DNA of 64,000 nucleotides from Variovorax sp. OV329 (lineage in GTDB: Bacteria; Pseudomonadota; Gammaproteobacteria; Burkholderiales; Burkholderiaceae_C). This document shows positions 26,273 through 36,068 of this stretch, piece by piece; positions within the stretch are counted from its first letter, which is position 1, and every line of letters starts with the position of its first letter. The notes beneath the pieces are model-generated. The model saw only the letters and a list, made by a program, of their open reading frames with translations. It did not search any database and had not been told where the DNA came from. The stretch is taken from positions 1-64,000 of the forward strand of contig NZ_FOUG01000011.1 of NCBI RefSeq assembly GCF_900114785.1, written 5' to 3'. The translations under genes and the position numbers were made by a program.

Positions 26273-27382
26273 ATGAAGAGCAACGTACTCATCGCCACCC
26301 TAGCAACGATTGCCGCGCTAGCCCTGACGGCGTGCGGAGGCGGTGGCAGCAGCGCAGGCAACGGTCAAACGAAGGCCGACACGGAGACTCCCACAGAACA
26401 TCCGCCGGCGGCCGGACAAGTCGCCGACACCTCCTCGACGTTGGTGGCGGTTGTCCCCGCAACCACCTACACAAATGCGGAAGAAAAGGCCGCGTTGGAA
26501 CTGCTCAACGCCGAACGAAGTCGTTGCGGCTTTGGTCAGTTGGCCCAACAGGTGCAGCTGGATGCCATGGCTCGCGGCCATGCCAACTACCTGCTACGCA
26601 ACAACGCGGCCGGCCACTACCAGAACACCTCCGAGGCGTTTGCCACGGGCAATGGCCCCGGCGATCGCGCTCTGGCAGCAGGCTACAGCTACGCGGTGAT
26701 TCGCGACGCCAACACGGACACGTTCGGCACGAACGCCAACGTCCTCACCGAGCGTGGCGAACAGGGCGTCCGCAACCTTCTGTCGGCGCCCTACCACGCC
26801 CTCGGTCTGGTCGCCGGCTCCCTGGACGTTGGCATCTCCGTTATGGGTAGCGACGAGGCGGGCACAACGGGAACCTACGGCCCACGCTCCATCGTGCAAA
26901 TCAATAGTGGCTACCAGCAGGGCTTCAAGGCCCAACTACCCGACGGCGGGGCGGTGCAGACCTATCCGTGCGAAGGCACGACCGGCACGGCCTTTGAGCT
27001 GCGCGGTGAAAGCCCGAACCCGGTGCCGGGCCGTGATCTCAGCACCAACCCGATCGGCCAGCCAATCGTCGTCCAAGTGCGTGAAGGCCAGTACCTCACG
27101 ATCACCTCGGCCTCGATCAAGAAGAAGGGTGACGCCACCGAGGTCACCCTGCTGCCAGTGCTGAACAAGGGCACTGATACCAGCGGCTCATTGGACATCC
27201 ATCAAGCTGTGATCATGCCGGCGACCTCGCTCCTTCCGAATACCGACTACATCGTCACGCTGGAAGGCACAAACCAAACGGCCAAGGCGGATGGCGCGGG
27301 ACCGAGCGGCATCAATCCGGCAATCAACAACAACGGCAGCGGCGCATTCAGCAAGTCCTTTGCGTTCCGCACCGGAAGCTGA
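26273..27382 (+). CDS. CAP/SCP-domain lipoprotein
   Basis: A 369-residue secreted lipoprotein. The start at 26273 is chosen because it gives a proper lipoprotein signal peptide (MKSNVLIATLATIAALALTAC) with an LTAC lipobox and a Gly/Ser linker, preceded by AAGGA. The CAP/SCP-like domain runs from about residue 60 (EEKAALELLNAERSRCGFGQL, HANYLLRNNAAGHYQ) to 210 and shows the characteristic ELLNAER helix and asparagine/histidine positions. A beta-rich C-terminal domain (IVVQVREGQYLTITSASIKKK) follows. Bacterial CAP proteins are surface or periplasmic and of unclear role. It is a single-gene unit closed by a strong terminator. Confidence 0.83.
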   Translation: MKSNVLIATLATIAALALTACGGGGSSAGNGQTKADTETPTEHPPAAGQVADTSSTLVAVVPATTYTNAEEKAALELLNAERSRCGFGQLAQQVQLDAMARGHANYLLRNNAAGHYQNTSEAFATGNGPGDRALAAGYSYAVIRDANTDTFGTNANVLTERGEQGVRNLLSAPYHALGLVAGSLDVGISVMGSDEAGTTGTYGPRSIVQINSGYQQGFKAQLPDGGAVQTYPCEGTTGTAFELRGESPNPVPGRDLSTNPIGQPIVVQVREGQYLTITSASIKKKGDATEVTLLPVLNKGTDTSGSLDIHQAVIMPATSLLPNTDYIVTLEGTNQTAKADGAGPSGINPAINNNGSGAFSKSFAFRTGS

Positions 27383-27410
27383 CGTCGACGCCGGGGTTTC
27401 GCGTTTCCAA

Positions 27411-27432
27411 GGGGCCATCCGGCCCCTTTTTC
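27411..27432 (+). terminator. Rho-independent terminator after CAP lipoprotein
   Basis: Stem GGGGCC/GGCCCC with an ATCC loop, followed by TTTTT, starting 28 bases after the lipoprotein stop codon. Confidence 0.88.
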
Positions 27433-28257
27433 ATGGCTCGGCAACGACGCAGATTCGATCGCGAAACCTTCACGAGCGTATACCGTCTGCGGACTCTTCG
27501 TATGCGAAGTTGCGGCGCGGTCCCCCCGGGCCGAAACGGCTGTCACCATCACTGACGCGCAAAACTCCGAACTCAAAACGATTCGTCACCGGAGCTTCCT
27601 AATACGCAGTGTTCGCTTGCGGACATGTGGCGTTTGAGTTTTGCCGCCAAATTCACACGCCACAACCCTCGAAGGCACTTCGTAGCTTCGCGATCGAGAT
27701 TGGGGGATGCTCTCCGTGTGCGAGGTTCCGAGATTGACTCGACCCACCGAGCGCACATCAAGATTCGAACGCGAAGTGCGACATCGAGCTAGTATCCGAC
27801 TTCGATGCATACGCTTGCGCATGTTGCGCTCGCGAAGCCCCTCGGGCACGCAGTTCCTTAGGCGCTCGGCGTGGTATCACCCACGAAGACCGGTGCGTGT
27901 CGATCTCGTTACCGAGCACCACGCGTGCGTAACTTCGGGATCGAAGCTGCGCAGACGCAGTCCATTCGCGTTCGAAGTTTTGGGTGATCGCTGACGATCA
28001 GCGCCAAGGAAGTCCGACGCCCATCGCGTCTCCAGACACGGGCGGTCGGCCGGCGCCTGTTGGCGTGACGCCTTGCGAGGCCTTCTTGTCTTCACGGTGG
28101 ACGAGCCCGACCTTCTCCAGCGCCGCCGGCTTGCAACATCGAAATCTCAAGCGCGGTGGCAATTTCGAGTCGGAACGGGCTCGCCACCGGCACTTTCAAG
28201 AAGCGCATCGTGATTTGCCTGTAGATTGAAGGCACAACATTCTTCCAGGGAGATCAC
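27433..28257. other. Gene-free stretch rich in TTCG/CGAA words
   Basis: About 820 bases without a credible gene. The sequence is dense in short words around CGAAG and its complement (for example near 27506, 27772, 27800, 27941 and 27971), giving a loosely repetitive texture, but no repeat of fixed length could be defined. An AGGGAGA ribosome site at the end serves the next gene. Confidence 0.4.
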
Positions 28258-28875
28258 ATGCCTAGCTCAACGCCACCGCAATCTATCAGTCGGCCCAACA
28301 ACCCAAGTTCGAAAGGTCCCGGTGCCGTCGCTGCTGCGACAGGTAGCCCCAGGCGAGTCCAGATTGACTGCGATGCACTGCTGAACGTGAGTGAGTGGGC
28401 GCCTCAAGATGGCCCGGCTCTGACCGCTTTGATCATGTTCATTGCGTTCGTCAGCGATCACAACGAACTCGTGATCAGCCGAGCGGATCTGGCCACACTC
28501 GTGCAGATTGACGAAAGCGAAATTGATGCCGTAGTTCAGCGCCTTGTGGCGCGGCACTGGATCACGGCCTCTGCGATTGACCAAGACGGCTCCGTGTCCG
28601 AGTACCACCTCAATGCGCAGGTCGTTTGGACCAGTCGCAACAACAATCGCGCAAAGGCCAAGTTCTCCCGGCCATTGGCCGTGTCAACACGGAATCCTTC
28701 GCTGGTGCGGGTGCACGCCGAGTCGCGCAAGTTCATCCAGGTATTTAAACCTCCGGCAGCCGAGAAGCACCGCCCTTCAGACACGCAGCCTCATCAAGCG
28801 GCCGGCGTCAGGGCGAAATTTTCCATGAGCGTACGCAACGCCATCAGGGCGCTTTCGCCGAGTCCGGACATGTGA
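28258..28875 (+). CDS. Unknown protein with winged-helix-like core
   Basis: A 205-residue protein. After a Ser/Pro-rich N-terminus, residues 35-120 (LTALIMFIAFVSDHNELVISRADLATLVQIDESEIDAVVQRLVARHWITAS) look like a winged helix followed by a wing strand (SVSEYHLNAQVVW). A basic, disordered-looking tail follows. Similar small proteins act as plasmid replication or regulatory factors, but I cannot name the family. AGGGAGA sits 5-11 bases upstream of the ATG. Its last 82 bases overlap the end of the convergent HAD-like gene, which is unusual and makes the exact C-terminus less certain. Confidence 0.62.
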   Translation: MPSSTPPQSISRPNNPSSKGPGAVAAATGSPRRVQIDCDALLNVSEWAPQDGPALTALIMFIAFVSDHNELVISRADLATLVQIDESEIDAVVQRLVARHWITASAIDQDGSVSEYHLNAQVVWTSRNNNRAKAKFSRPLAVSTRNPSLVRVHAESRKFIQVFKPPAAEKHRPSDTQPHQAAGVRAKFSMSVRNAIRALSPSPDM

Positions 28876-29777
28876 GTCTGGACGAGCCGGTCCGGGTGAT
28901 CGGCCCAGTGCTCCGGCATGTCATCCAGTGCGATCCAGTGGCTTTTGGGGGCGTGCTGCGCTATCCACCGGGCCATTAGATGCCCACGTGCGCCAGGGAC
29001 GCTAAATCCGTTTGCGTCAAGCTCGCTGTCCAGATCGAGCATCCCCACCACACGTCGCGCTAGCCGCGCAGGCATCAGCGACACGAGGTCGTCAAATGCG
29101 ATCTGTAGCCGCCACGACGTGGCGATGACGATGCGCACGTCCGCGGGGCTCGCGTCCAACGCGTCGGCGAGGGCATGGGTGCGGTCGAACGGTACCCCTA
29201 GGTCGCAGTCGCGGTTGCGGTCGCCTTGCACTTTCAGTAGTAGCGACGCAAGGAACTGGATTCCGTTGATCTCTCCCGAGCCGAACATTTGGCATTGATC
29301 AATGCGCGGCCCGCAGAGGGCATGGTGCAAAACGCCGTCAAAGTCGAGCCCGAGGTACAACTGGCGCTTGCTGGTCGAGCTGGTGTTGAGCGGCGGCGTC
29401 CGCTCCGCGTACGCCTTCAGAAATTGACGGAGATGCTTGTCGTTCAACAGATCGGCGGGCAATTGCGAGGTCCTTCTGGATTGTTGCTGGAGTCGTTGGG
29501 GCAGGCCGGGTCCTTGGGCACTACAGGCACTGCAGTCGGGCCAATTCCCTGCCGGCGTGGACGTTCGTAAACTCAATGATCGACCGCGACCAGGTTCGGC
29601 CTCGGTGACTGGCTTAAGCTCATGCGACCCCGCAAGATTGCTGCGGGCCTGCCCAATGAGCATCTGGCCGGCAGCGTCGCGCGCAACTTCGCACCTCAGG
29701 CGCGTCTCGAACGTCTGCATGCTCACCTGGGGCCCTCCGAGCTGAAGCCAAGTCACGATGATGAGGACGCTGGTCAT
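28794..29777 (-). CDS. HAD-like phosphatase with hydrophobic N-terminus
   Basis: A 327-residue protein. The start at 29777 gives a hydrophobic N-terminus (MTSVLIIVTWLQLGG) that could be a signal or anchor. The HAD-type core begins at LGLDFDGVLHHAL, with the nucleophile/acid pair DxD. VIATSWRL is motif II. HWIALDDMPEHW carries the motif IV acidic pair. The pattern matches the HAD domain described in 'Swiss army knife' RNA-repair proteins as well as small stand-alone phosphatases. It lies just downstream of the AAA+ ATPase gene on the same strand (74 bases), so the two probably share a transcript. Substrate unknown. Confidence 0.7.
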   Translation of the reverse strand: MTSVLIIVTWLQLGGPQVSMQTFETRLRCEVARDAAGQMLIGQARSNLAGSHELKPVTEAEPGRGRSLSLRTSTPAGNWPDCSACSAQGPGLPQRLQQQSRRTSQLPADLLNDKHLRQFLKAYAERTPPLNTSSTSKRQLYLGLDFDGVLHHALCGPRIDQCQMFGSGEINGIQFLASLLLKVQGDRNRDCDLGVPFDRTHALADALDASPADVRIVIATSWRLQIAFDDLVSLMPARLARRVVGMLDLDSELDANGFSVPGARGHLMARWIAQHAPKSHWIALDDMPEHWADHPDRLVQTHMSGLGESALMALRTLMENFALTPAA

Positions 29778-29850
29778 GGTGCTGCGTACCTGCAAAGACT
29801 CGAATGCCAATCCGCTTGTTCCGGTCGCGTTTCGTCTTGGCCGCGGCGCA

Positions 29851-31488
29851 TCAGAGAAACCCGATCCTGGGGCGACCATGGACAACTCCGAGCAAATGCT
29901 CCGACGTCGCGAAGTGTTCTTCCCGTACGGCCGTACACCCTCCTTCGAGCGCGCGCCCGATGGCCGCCAGGGAAAGCCTCTTGAATGTCCGAAGGCCGGT
30001 CGCGACATGGGCATCCAGGACTGCGTCCGGCACAGTCATCTCGAACCCACCGAGAGATGCATCGCCCACCACGCCAGCAAAGATCCGGCGCAGCAGTTCG
30101 CGCCTCGCTGCCGGCGTCGGCTCCTCGATCTCGAAGATCTGGACTCGACTCAGGAGCGGTGCTGGGATGCTCTCGGTCGAATTGGCCGCAAGGACCCAGC
30201 GCACGTAGCTGGCATCCAGAGGCAACCCCGGCAGGGCCTCGTCCGTAAACTTGCGCGCCGACCCGGCTTCCAGGAGGCTGTAGAGCGGCCCCAGTGGGCT
30301 GTATCGAGAATCGCCGCTTGCCTTGTCCACTTCATCGAGAAAAACAACCGGATCGGCACGGGCGGGCAGTCCCTCGGCGCCAAACGCCAGCGTCTCAAAG
30401 AGCATCCCCGGCGCGCTGTTGGACCAGAAGGTCGACGATCCAGCCAGCGTCGAGCCGCTTTGGGCGCTCGCCATGTCCACCTTGAGCGCGGGCACGCCCA
30501 GGCATTGGCCTAGTGCGGACGCGAAATGGCTCTTGCCCACCCCTGGCTTGCCTAGCAACAAGATGGGTGGCGGGCTTGCCCGACCACCCGCTGCCCGAAT
30601 CGCCATCGCAGGCCGTAGGTTCTCGTCGATGCACTGGGAGAAGTTCGGGTGTCGCTCGACTAGGTCATCTATGGCCGTCCGCCAGGACGTCTGGGTCGAT
30701 CCGAGGGGCCGCCACTCCCCGGACATGGTTAGTCTGAAGAGCGTGTCGCGCATGCGGTCACGGACATCCTTGTCCCGCTCATCCAGTGATTGAACGCGTG
30801 AGATCACGTCACGCAACTCGAAGAGCTGAACCTTCCCCTTGGTGTCCCCAACAGGCAAGGCACTTCCGTGGCGCTCGATCCGTGCGGCGAACTCGGCCAA
30901 TGCGCCGGCACACAAGGCCTCGCAAGCAATGCATCTATGCCGCCCGGCAATACCCAGTGGCATGGCACCGATGTGCCCGCACCGCATGCACGTCAACTCC
31001 GCGGCGAATTTCTCCAAGACAGTCGCGGCGACCTGCGACTGGGGCTCGGATTTCGCTTGCTCGCCATCTGTTGGAAACCAAAGAAATTGTGCGGACTCCA
31101 CTCCACGTTGCTGCTCCTCGTCGCGATCCTTTTGAATGGATTGCTCCAGCAATTGATCCGCACTCGATAATTCTGGCAATTGACCAACTTCATTTTGATC
31201 ATCGGCAATCGATGCAATTTCCGTTGCAATACTTTGCATTTTCAAGATGAAGGACTGATGGATTGCATCGTCGCCAGTCGATGTCATTTCTTCATCCATC
31301 ACCATTCGTGCCCCTGCCCGGCATCCGAGTGGAATATCTTCATGAGAGTGCGCGACAGGCGTTTGCTGAGGCCGGGACTCGAGGCCGAATTCCAGTTGGG
31401 TTGAATGGAGCCAATCCAAGGAATGCTGGTATTGCTCAGATGATTCTTTGTCCTCGAGAATTCTCGAGTTCTCGGATTTTGAACTCAT
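29851..31488 (-). CDS. AAA+ ATPase with zinc-ribbon motif
   Basis: A 545-residue protein. The N-terminal 150 residues are acidic and low in structure. A four-cysteine ribbon follows (CMRCGHIGAMPLG, then HRCIACEALC). The AAA+ module begins near residue 315: Walker A LLLGKPGVGKSHFA, Walker B VVFLDEVDKAS, sensor 1 RWVLAANSTES, arginine finger region PAPLLSRVQIFEI. The pattern is closest to Lon/MoxR-like AAA+ domains without the protease part. Such ATPases remodel protein or nucleic-acid complexes. It is followed by the HAD-like gene. Start 31488 lacks a good ribosome site. Confidence 0.78.
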   Translation of the reverse strand: MSSKSENSRILEDKESSEQYQHSLDWLHSTQLEFGLESRPQQTPVAHSHEDIPLGCRAGARMVMDEEMTSTGDDAIHQSFILKMQSIATEIASIADDQNEVGQLPELSSADQLLEQSIQKDRDEEQQRGVESAQFLWFPTDGEQAKSEPQSQVAATVLEKFAAELTCMRCGHIGAMPLGIAGRHRCIACEALCAGALAEFAARIERHGSALPVGDTKGKVQLFELRDVISRVQSLDERDKDVRDRMRDTLFRLTMSGEWRPLGSTQTSWRTAIDDLVERHPNFSQCIDENLRPAMAIRAAGGRASPPPILLLGKPGVGKSHFASALGQCLGVPALKVDMASAQSGSTLAGSSTFWSNSAPGMLFETLAFGAEGLPARADPVVFLDEVDKASGDSRYSPLGPLYSLLEAGSARKFTDEALPGLPLDASYVRWVLAANSTESIPAPLLSRVQIFEIEEPTPAARRELLRRIFAGVVGDASLGGFEMTVPDAVLDAHVATGLRTFKRLSLAAIGRALEGGCTAVREEHFATSEHLLGVVHGRPRIGFL

Positions 31489-33148
31489 GATTGCTTTGGG
31501 GCGTCAGGTTGATGCGAACCGCCCCATAAACATCTGCTTCGAGCCGTCGCAGAAGCAAATTTAAATCGCATGCGGCGCTGATTCAAAAAAATCAGCATTC
31601 CCCAAAAGGCAACGGATGGACTACGCTAAGTTCGACAAATTTCGGATACGCCGGGAAATGAGTTAGGGAGGGCATCCCCGCCGGTTGTTGATCTGGGACC
31701 GGCGGCTGACGAGGGCATCTACTCGCCTATGCAAACGGCTTCATCGTCCGCACCCTGTCCTGTCCGGGAAGGCTGAACATGCGTCGATTCGAACCTTGCA
31801 TCCACTTCTTGCAGTAACGTGGGGATGAACGCGAAATTTCGATCAAAAAGTGAGCTTGGATAACGCCCTCGCGAACCTTGCAATAACTCCGGTTGATAAC
31901 GCTCGCGCCGACCTGATCTCTGTCAGTTGATGTCGCAACTCTTCGTGCCCCGGTGAATGCGAGAATTGGCCAAATTTTACTTAAATGCGACATCAAAGAG
32001 GCTGCGATGCCGTCCAACTCCAACCGGGTCAATCGCGATGGAAAATCTCAAAAACAAAGCAACCCAAAGGTCGATCAAATATCTCTAATCTCGACCAATC
32101 GCATTGAACCGATTCGGCATTGCAATTTCCAATGATCTCGCTTGACCATTTTTTGAAATTACACTCAGGAGTTAACCGAAACCCGAACTCGACGCGTAAT
32201 TTTTAATCAAACTGTCGGCAATATTTTCCAGGTCAAAGGTGAAACCCAAGAAACAATAGCATTCGACATCTTCATGCTTTCAGATTAAATTGAACAACAA
32301 ATTCAATCGCAACCAGAACAAGCCGTCCAGAATATCTGGAGATTCGGGTCGTCGAGCTTTTACTCACCCGTCGATCTTTCCGGATAGGGAGACGATATAG
32401 ATGCGTGCGGGCCTTCAACTGCGCTTGCGGCTCGCCAATGAGTTCTGCAAACCAAATGACGCCTGGCAAAGGCACTAAGTCCCTAGCGACTTGAAGGCAA
32501 GCTTTGCCAACGCGAAAAACCTGGGCATAGCCCGCGCCATATAGGCGTCTGCCAGATTTCAAGAACGAACTCGTGTAAATGAGGAGGCAAGAGCCGGGGC
32601 CGCGGTCTTAGTCCAGCTTGTTATGCCGACGATATGGCTCCTGCCTCGGTAGCGTTCGCTGACGGCGCACATTTTTCAGGCTCGTTGCAATCGGGTTACC
32701 GATCTTTCATGCACAGTGTTGTGCCGCGATGATTCCTATTAGTGAATACGCCGCTTACGCCGAGCAACTCGTGCGGATGGATGCCATGCTTGCCAAGTTG
32801 GCCCTGTTGCGAGATGTCGTTGGAGTGTCCGTGCGCGCCGAGTTCGACGAACGATTGCCCCAAATGCGAGAGGCCCGCCTGCTGTACGCGGAAAGCGCCA
32901 CCAAGGGCCAGTGCGATTCCCACTAGGTGCCAAGTCGCCAAGCGTACGTGGACGGCCGGAGCAGCAGCTTTGCCAAGCAAGTTTATGTCCGATGAAACCC
33001 TGGGTCGCCACGCAAGTTGCCCTTTCTATCAGCGACTGATTGCCGCCTTTGAGGCAAATGGTCGGGAACTTCCGCAAAGGGATATATCGCTGGCGCTCTT
33101 CGTCACGCGCGCAACGCTGTCAGGCGACACGACAAACCAACCCCCGCA
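31489..33148. other. Long gene-poor, AT-richer region
   Basis: About 1.66 kb with lower GC than the rest and no gene I can defend. A stem GCTGATT/AATCAGC lies at 31577-31596, and the words GAACCTTGCA and GATAACGC each occur twice near 31790-31900. Two small plus-strand frames (32729-32926; about 32985-33152, MSDETLGRHASCPFYQRL) might be gene remnants. The transposon end begins at 33149. Confidence 0.45.
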
Positions 33149-33254
33149 TTGACTCACCCGAAGTGCTACCGGGTGACCCGCCATGAGCCTCACGTAACGT
33201 GCGACCTGCTGGATTGGCCGGCCGGAGCACCCGAACGTGACGAGGCAAGTGAGC

Positions 33255-34773
33255 ATGGCAACACGCAAGGAATTGATCGACGCAGTAGGCGCTCGATACC
33301 GGTTGGGCTCTAAGGACGAGCGGAGCACGATCCTTGATGAGTTCGAGGCGATCACCGGCTACCACCGCAAGCACTGCATCCGCTTGTTGTCCAAACCGCC
33401 TGCGTCGCCGAAGGAACGCAATCCCAGCGTTCGATACGGACCGGCCGTGCGGGATGCTCTGGGAGCACTCTGGGAGGTCTCAGACCGCGTCTGCTCGAAA
33501 CGCCTGAAGGTCATGATCCCGGCATTGCTGCCGGCCATGATTCGACATGGCCGGATCAGCAACGATGCGAACTTGCACGCGCAATTGCTCGCTGTCAGTG
33601 CGGCCACCATCGACCGGCTTCTTGCGTCGCTGCGGCTCGCCGCGAGCAAGGGCCGACGTCGTGCTGCCGGGCAGAGCTCGGCTGTCCGCCGTGCGGTCCC
33701 GGTCCGTACCTTCGGCGACTGGGGCGACCCCGCGCCTGGCTACCTGGAAGTCGACTTCGTTGCACATTGTGGGCCTCAGCTGGCGGGCAACTTCATCCAA
33801 ACACTGGTTCTCACCGACGTCGCCACAGGCTGGACAGAATGCGTGCCGGTGCTCACGCGCGACAGCACGCTGGTCATCGATGCCATCGACAGGGCTCGCA
33901 CACTGTTTCCATTCCCCATGCGCGGCGTCGACTTCGACAACGACAGCGTCTTCATGAACGATCGTGTCGTGGGATGGTGCACTGCGCAAGGCCTCGAGGT
34001 CACTCGGGCGCGGGCCTACCGGAAGAACGATCAAGCCTGGGTCGAGCAGAAGAATGGCGCCATCGTGCGTAGGCTGGTCGGCTATGGCCGCTTCGAAGGG
34101 CTGGAGGCCGTGCGCGCATTGACCAGGCTGTACGCCGCGGCTCGCATCGACACGAACGTTTTGCAACCGTCGTTCAAGCTGCGCAGCAAGTCGCGCATCG
34201 GCGCCAAGGTCGTCAAGCGATACCACCCGCCCGTTCCGCCGGCCAGCCCGAGTGTTGGCGCATGCTGCGGTCAGCTCCGAGGTCAAGGCGAGTCTGGCGC
34301 ACGTACTGGCGACGGTCGATCCTGTCGTGCTCCTGGACGAAATTCGGGCCGCACAAGAGGACTTGGGGCGTCGTGTCGACCAACGCGGCGTGGACGCATC
34401 GAATGCGAGCACCGTCGATGTCTTCAAGGACCTCGCCGCGGCGACACCCTCAGCCCGAAGTGGCGAGCAGCGAGTGATCCATCGACGCCCCTACAGACGG
34501 CGCAAGCCGATACCGAAGAAGGCGCGCATGCTCGACAACTACGAAGACCAAGCGCGCAGTTGGCTGCAGCGACAACCGGGGCTGACGGCTGTGGAGATTC
34601 TCCAGCGGCTGCGAGAACTTGCGCCAGCAGGAACGTTCACCGACAAGCACCTGCGAACAGTCCAACGTGCTCTCGCAGTATGGCGGGCCGACGCAATCCG
34701 GCAGTGGATTGATCAATGCCGTCTCGAGACAGATGCGCGCGGATCTACGGCGACTGAGTTTGCAGCGCTGTAA
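33255..34773 (+). pseudogene. Integrase-core transposase, frameshifted
   Basis: The first frame (33255 to about 34250) encodes a helical N-terminus (MATRKELIDAVGARYRLGSKDER) and an rve-type catalytic core: YLEVDFVAHCG (D), the second acidic position in VDFDNDSVFMN, and QAWVEQKNGAIVRRL (E). Near 34235-34255 the coding sense moves to another frame, which carries the C-terminal part (ASLAHVLATVDPVVLLDEIRAAQ to RRYRRRKPIPKKARML-like basic region and VEILQRLRELAP) to 34773. One frameshift splits the product. A perfect 9-bp hairpin (34778-34798) follows the stop. Whether the shift is programmed cannot be decided here. Confidence 0.7.
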
Positions 34774-34777
34774 GGGG

Positions 34778-34798
34778 GCCAGGCGCTGCGCGCCTGGC
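34778..34798 (+). terminator. Hairpin after transposase
   Basis: GCCAGGCGC-TGC-GCGCCTGGC, a perfect 9-base stem directly after the transposase stop. No T-run follows, so it may be a weak or factor-dependent terminator. Confidence 0.45.
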
Positions 34799-35153
34799 GA
34801 TAGAACAATAAAACAACTTCAAATAGGACGGGCCGTGGACAACGCTTCGCGTTGACCACCGCCAGGCAGCGATCCGAACAGCTCATGCGTCGGTAACATT
34901 GTGCGGTGAGGCAACATGGGGGGTTCGTTGCTGATGTCGCTTGACAACGCTGCACCAGCGTCGACGGTGGCGCTGCTGCTCGAACGTCAGGCGCTCTCCA
35001 TGCACGAGTTCAAGCTCTGGGTGTGTGCGACCGATCTGGCGAAGTCACCATTCAAGCTGGTCTCTCCTTGCCAAATGTAGTGCCGTCAGAGCCCTATCGA
35101 TCGACGCGAGGCTCGCTTTGTAACCCGCTCGTTCAAGCAGTTCGAGGAGACTG

Positions 35154-35378
35154 TTGGCCCGTGCATATGCAGAGCGCCAACGATTGCAATTGTCCTTCTA
35201 CCCGCCTGGCCACAACAGTAGCGCATGCGAAGTGCAGGTAGCGGCGAAGGGTAAGGACAGCACCGCCGAGGCGGCCTGGCGCCGCCAGATCGACATCCTG
35301 TATGCCCAGTTCGCCGCCGAGTGCAAGGCCGAGGAAGCCGACCAACTGGTCCGGCTCAGACGAGCGAATGGCCGCTGA
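35154..35378 (+). CDS. Small hypothetical protein
   Basis: A 74-residue frame from TTG: ARAYAERQRLQLSFYPPGHNSSA then a charged helix AAWRRQIDILYAQFAAECKAEEADQLVRLRR. The composition is natural for a helical small protein, but the start is weak and there is no known family. Possibly the tail of a gene cut by the adjacent insertion sequence. Confidence 0.35.
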   Translation: MARAYAERQRLQLSFYPPGHNSSACEVQVAAKGKDSTAEAAWRRQIDILYAQFAAECKAEEADQLVRLRRANGR

Positions 35379-35458
35379 GCTCCGGTAGTTCCCGTGAGCC
35401 TAGTGGTCCCCATCTTTGGCTGCGGCGTCCAGGCGCCGCGTGGCTAACGCGCGGCCAG

Positions 35459-35911
35459 TTACTCAAGCGTCTCGCGCTTGCTGAGCGCGCGAACGGCGGC
35501 CAGTTGCTGCAGTTGCTGCGCGTTCGGCCGCGACTTGCCCTGCTCCCAGTTGAAGATAGTCTGCCCGCCGATGCCCACGAGCTGGCCGTAGGCGGCAGCG
35601 GAGATGCCGAGCTTGGCGCGATGCGCTGCAAGCCGGCTCGCGCTGAAGCGTCGTGGCGTCGCGTCGGGCGCGCCCGGTGCGTCGGGAGCCGCCGGGCGCG
35701 AAGCGGAGGCCAACTGGCGAGCCGTCTGGCGGGCCGTTTCGCGGCCTGCCTGCCGTAGCTGCTTTTGAAGCTCCGCCACCTCCCGCCGCAACTGCGCGAT
35801 CGCGCTGCGGTGCTGAGTGCTGGCTTTTTTGAGGCTCTCGATCTCGGCACGCGCTTCCTTGCGGGCGACGCGCACGATCTCGGCTCTGAGGACACTGGCA
35901 AGTTGAGTCAT
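35459..35911 (-). CDS. XRE-type helix-turn-helix regulator with N-terminal coiled coil
   Basis: A 150-residue regulator. The start at 35911 (MTQLASVLRAEIVRVARKEARAE) is typical of a protein type I recognise from Burkholderiales. Residues 1-65 form a basic/acidic coiled coil (ESLKKASTQHRSAIAQLRREVAEL). An Ala/Pro linker leads to a Cro/CI-type HTH at about 95-145 (LAAHRAKLGISAAAYGQLVGIGGQTIFNWEQGKSRP). It probably binds DNA as an oligomer. Target genes are unknown; the small gene at 36069-36287 lies upstream on the same strand. Confidence 0.8.
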   Translation of the reverse strand: MTQLASVLRAEIVRVARKEARAEIESLKKASTQHRSAIAQLRREVAELQKQLRQAGRETARQTARQLASASRPAAPDAPGAPDATPRRFSASRLAAHRAKLGISAAAYGQLVGIGGQTIFNWEQGKSRPNAQQLQQLAAVRALSKRETLE

Positions 35912-36068
35912 GGGACCGCATTCTGACCTCAATGCCGCATCGGTCCGCAAGACGGTCCTACAACAGGTCGACCATCCAAGGGCCAGCACGAGGGTCACAC
36001 CCGCTCTCCTGGCGCATGGCCGCTCGCCCGTGAATTCATGCGAGAAAGAAGGCCTGCATCGCCGGCCC

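Larger units (their letters stand above)
33149..34914 (+). mobile_element. Insertion sequence with integrase-type transposase
   Basis: An element of about 1.77 kb. The left end reads TTGACTCACCCGAAGTG (from 33149). The reverse complement of the right end (to 34914) reads TTGCCTCACCGCACAATG. The first ten bases match at nine positions, and similarity continues patchily through TACCG and CATGAGC further in. The only gene inside is a DDE/integrase-core transposase. I see no clean target duplication. The transposase is frameshifted, so the copy is probably dead unless the shift is programmed. Confidence 0.65.

Noticed and set aside
31453..31468. 16-bp perfect palindrome CTCGAGAATTCTCGAG
   Set aside because: It lies within the start of the AAA+ gene, occurs once, and codes naturally; probably chance.
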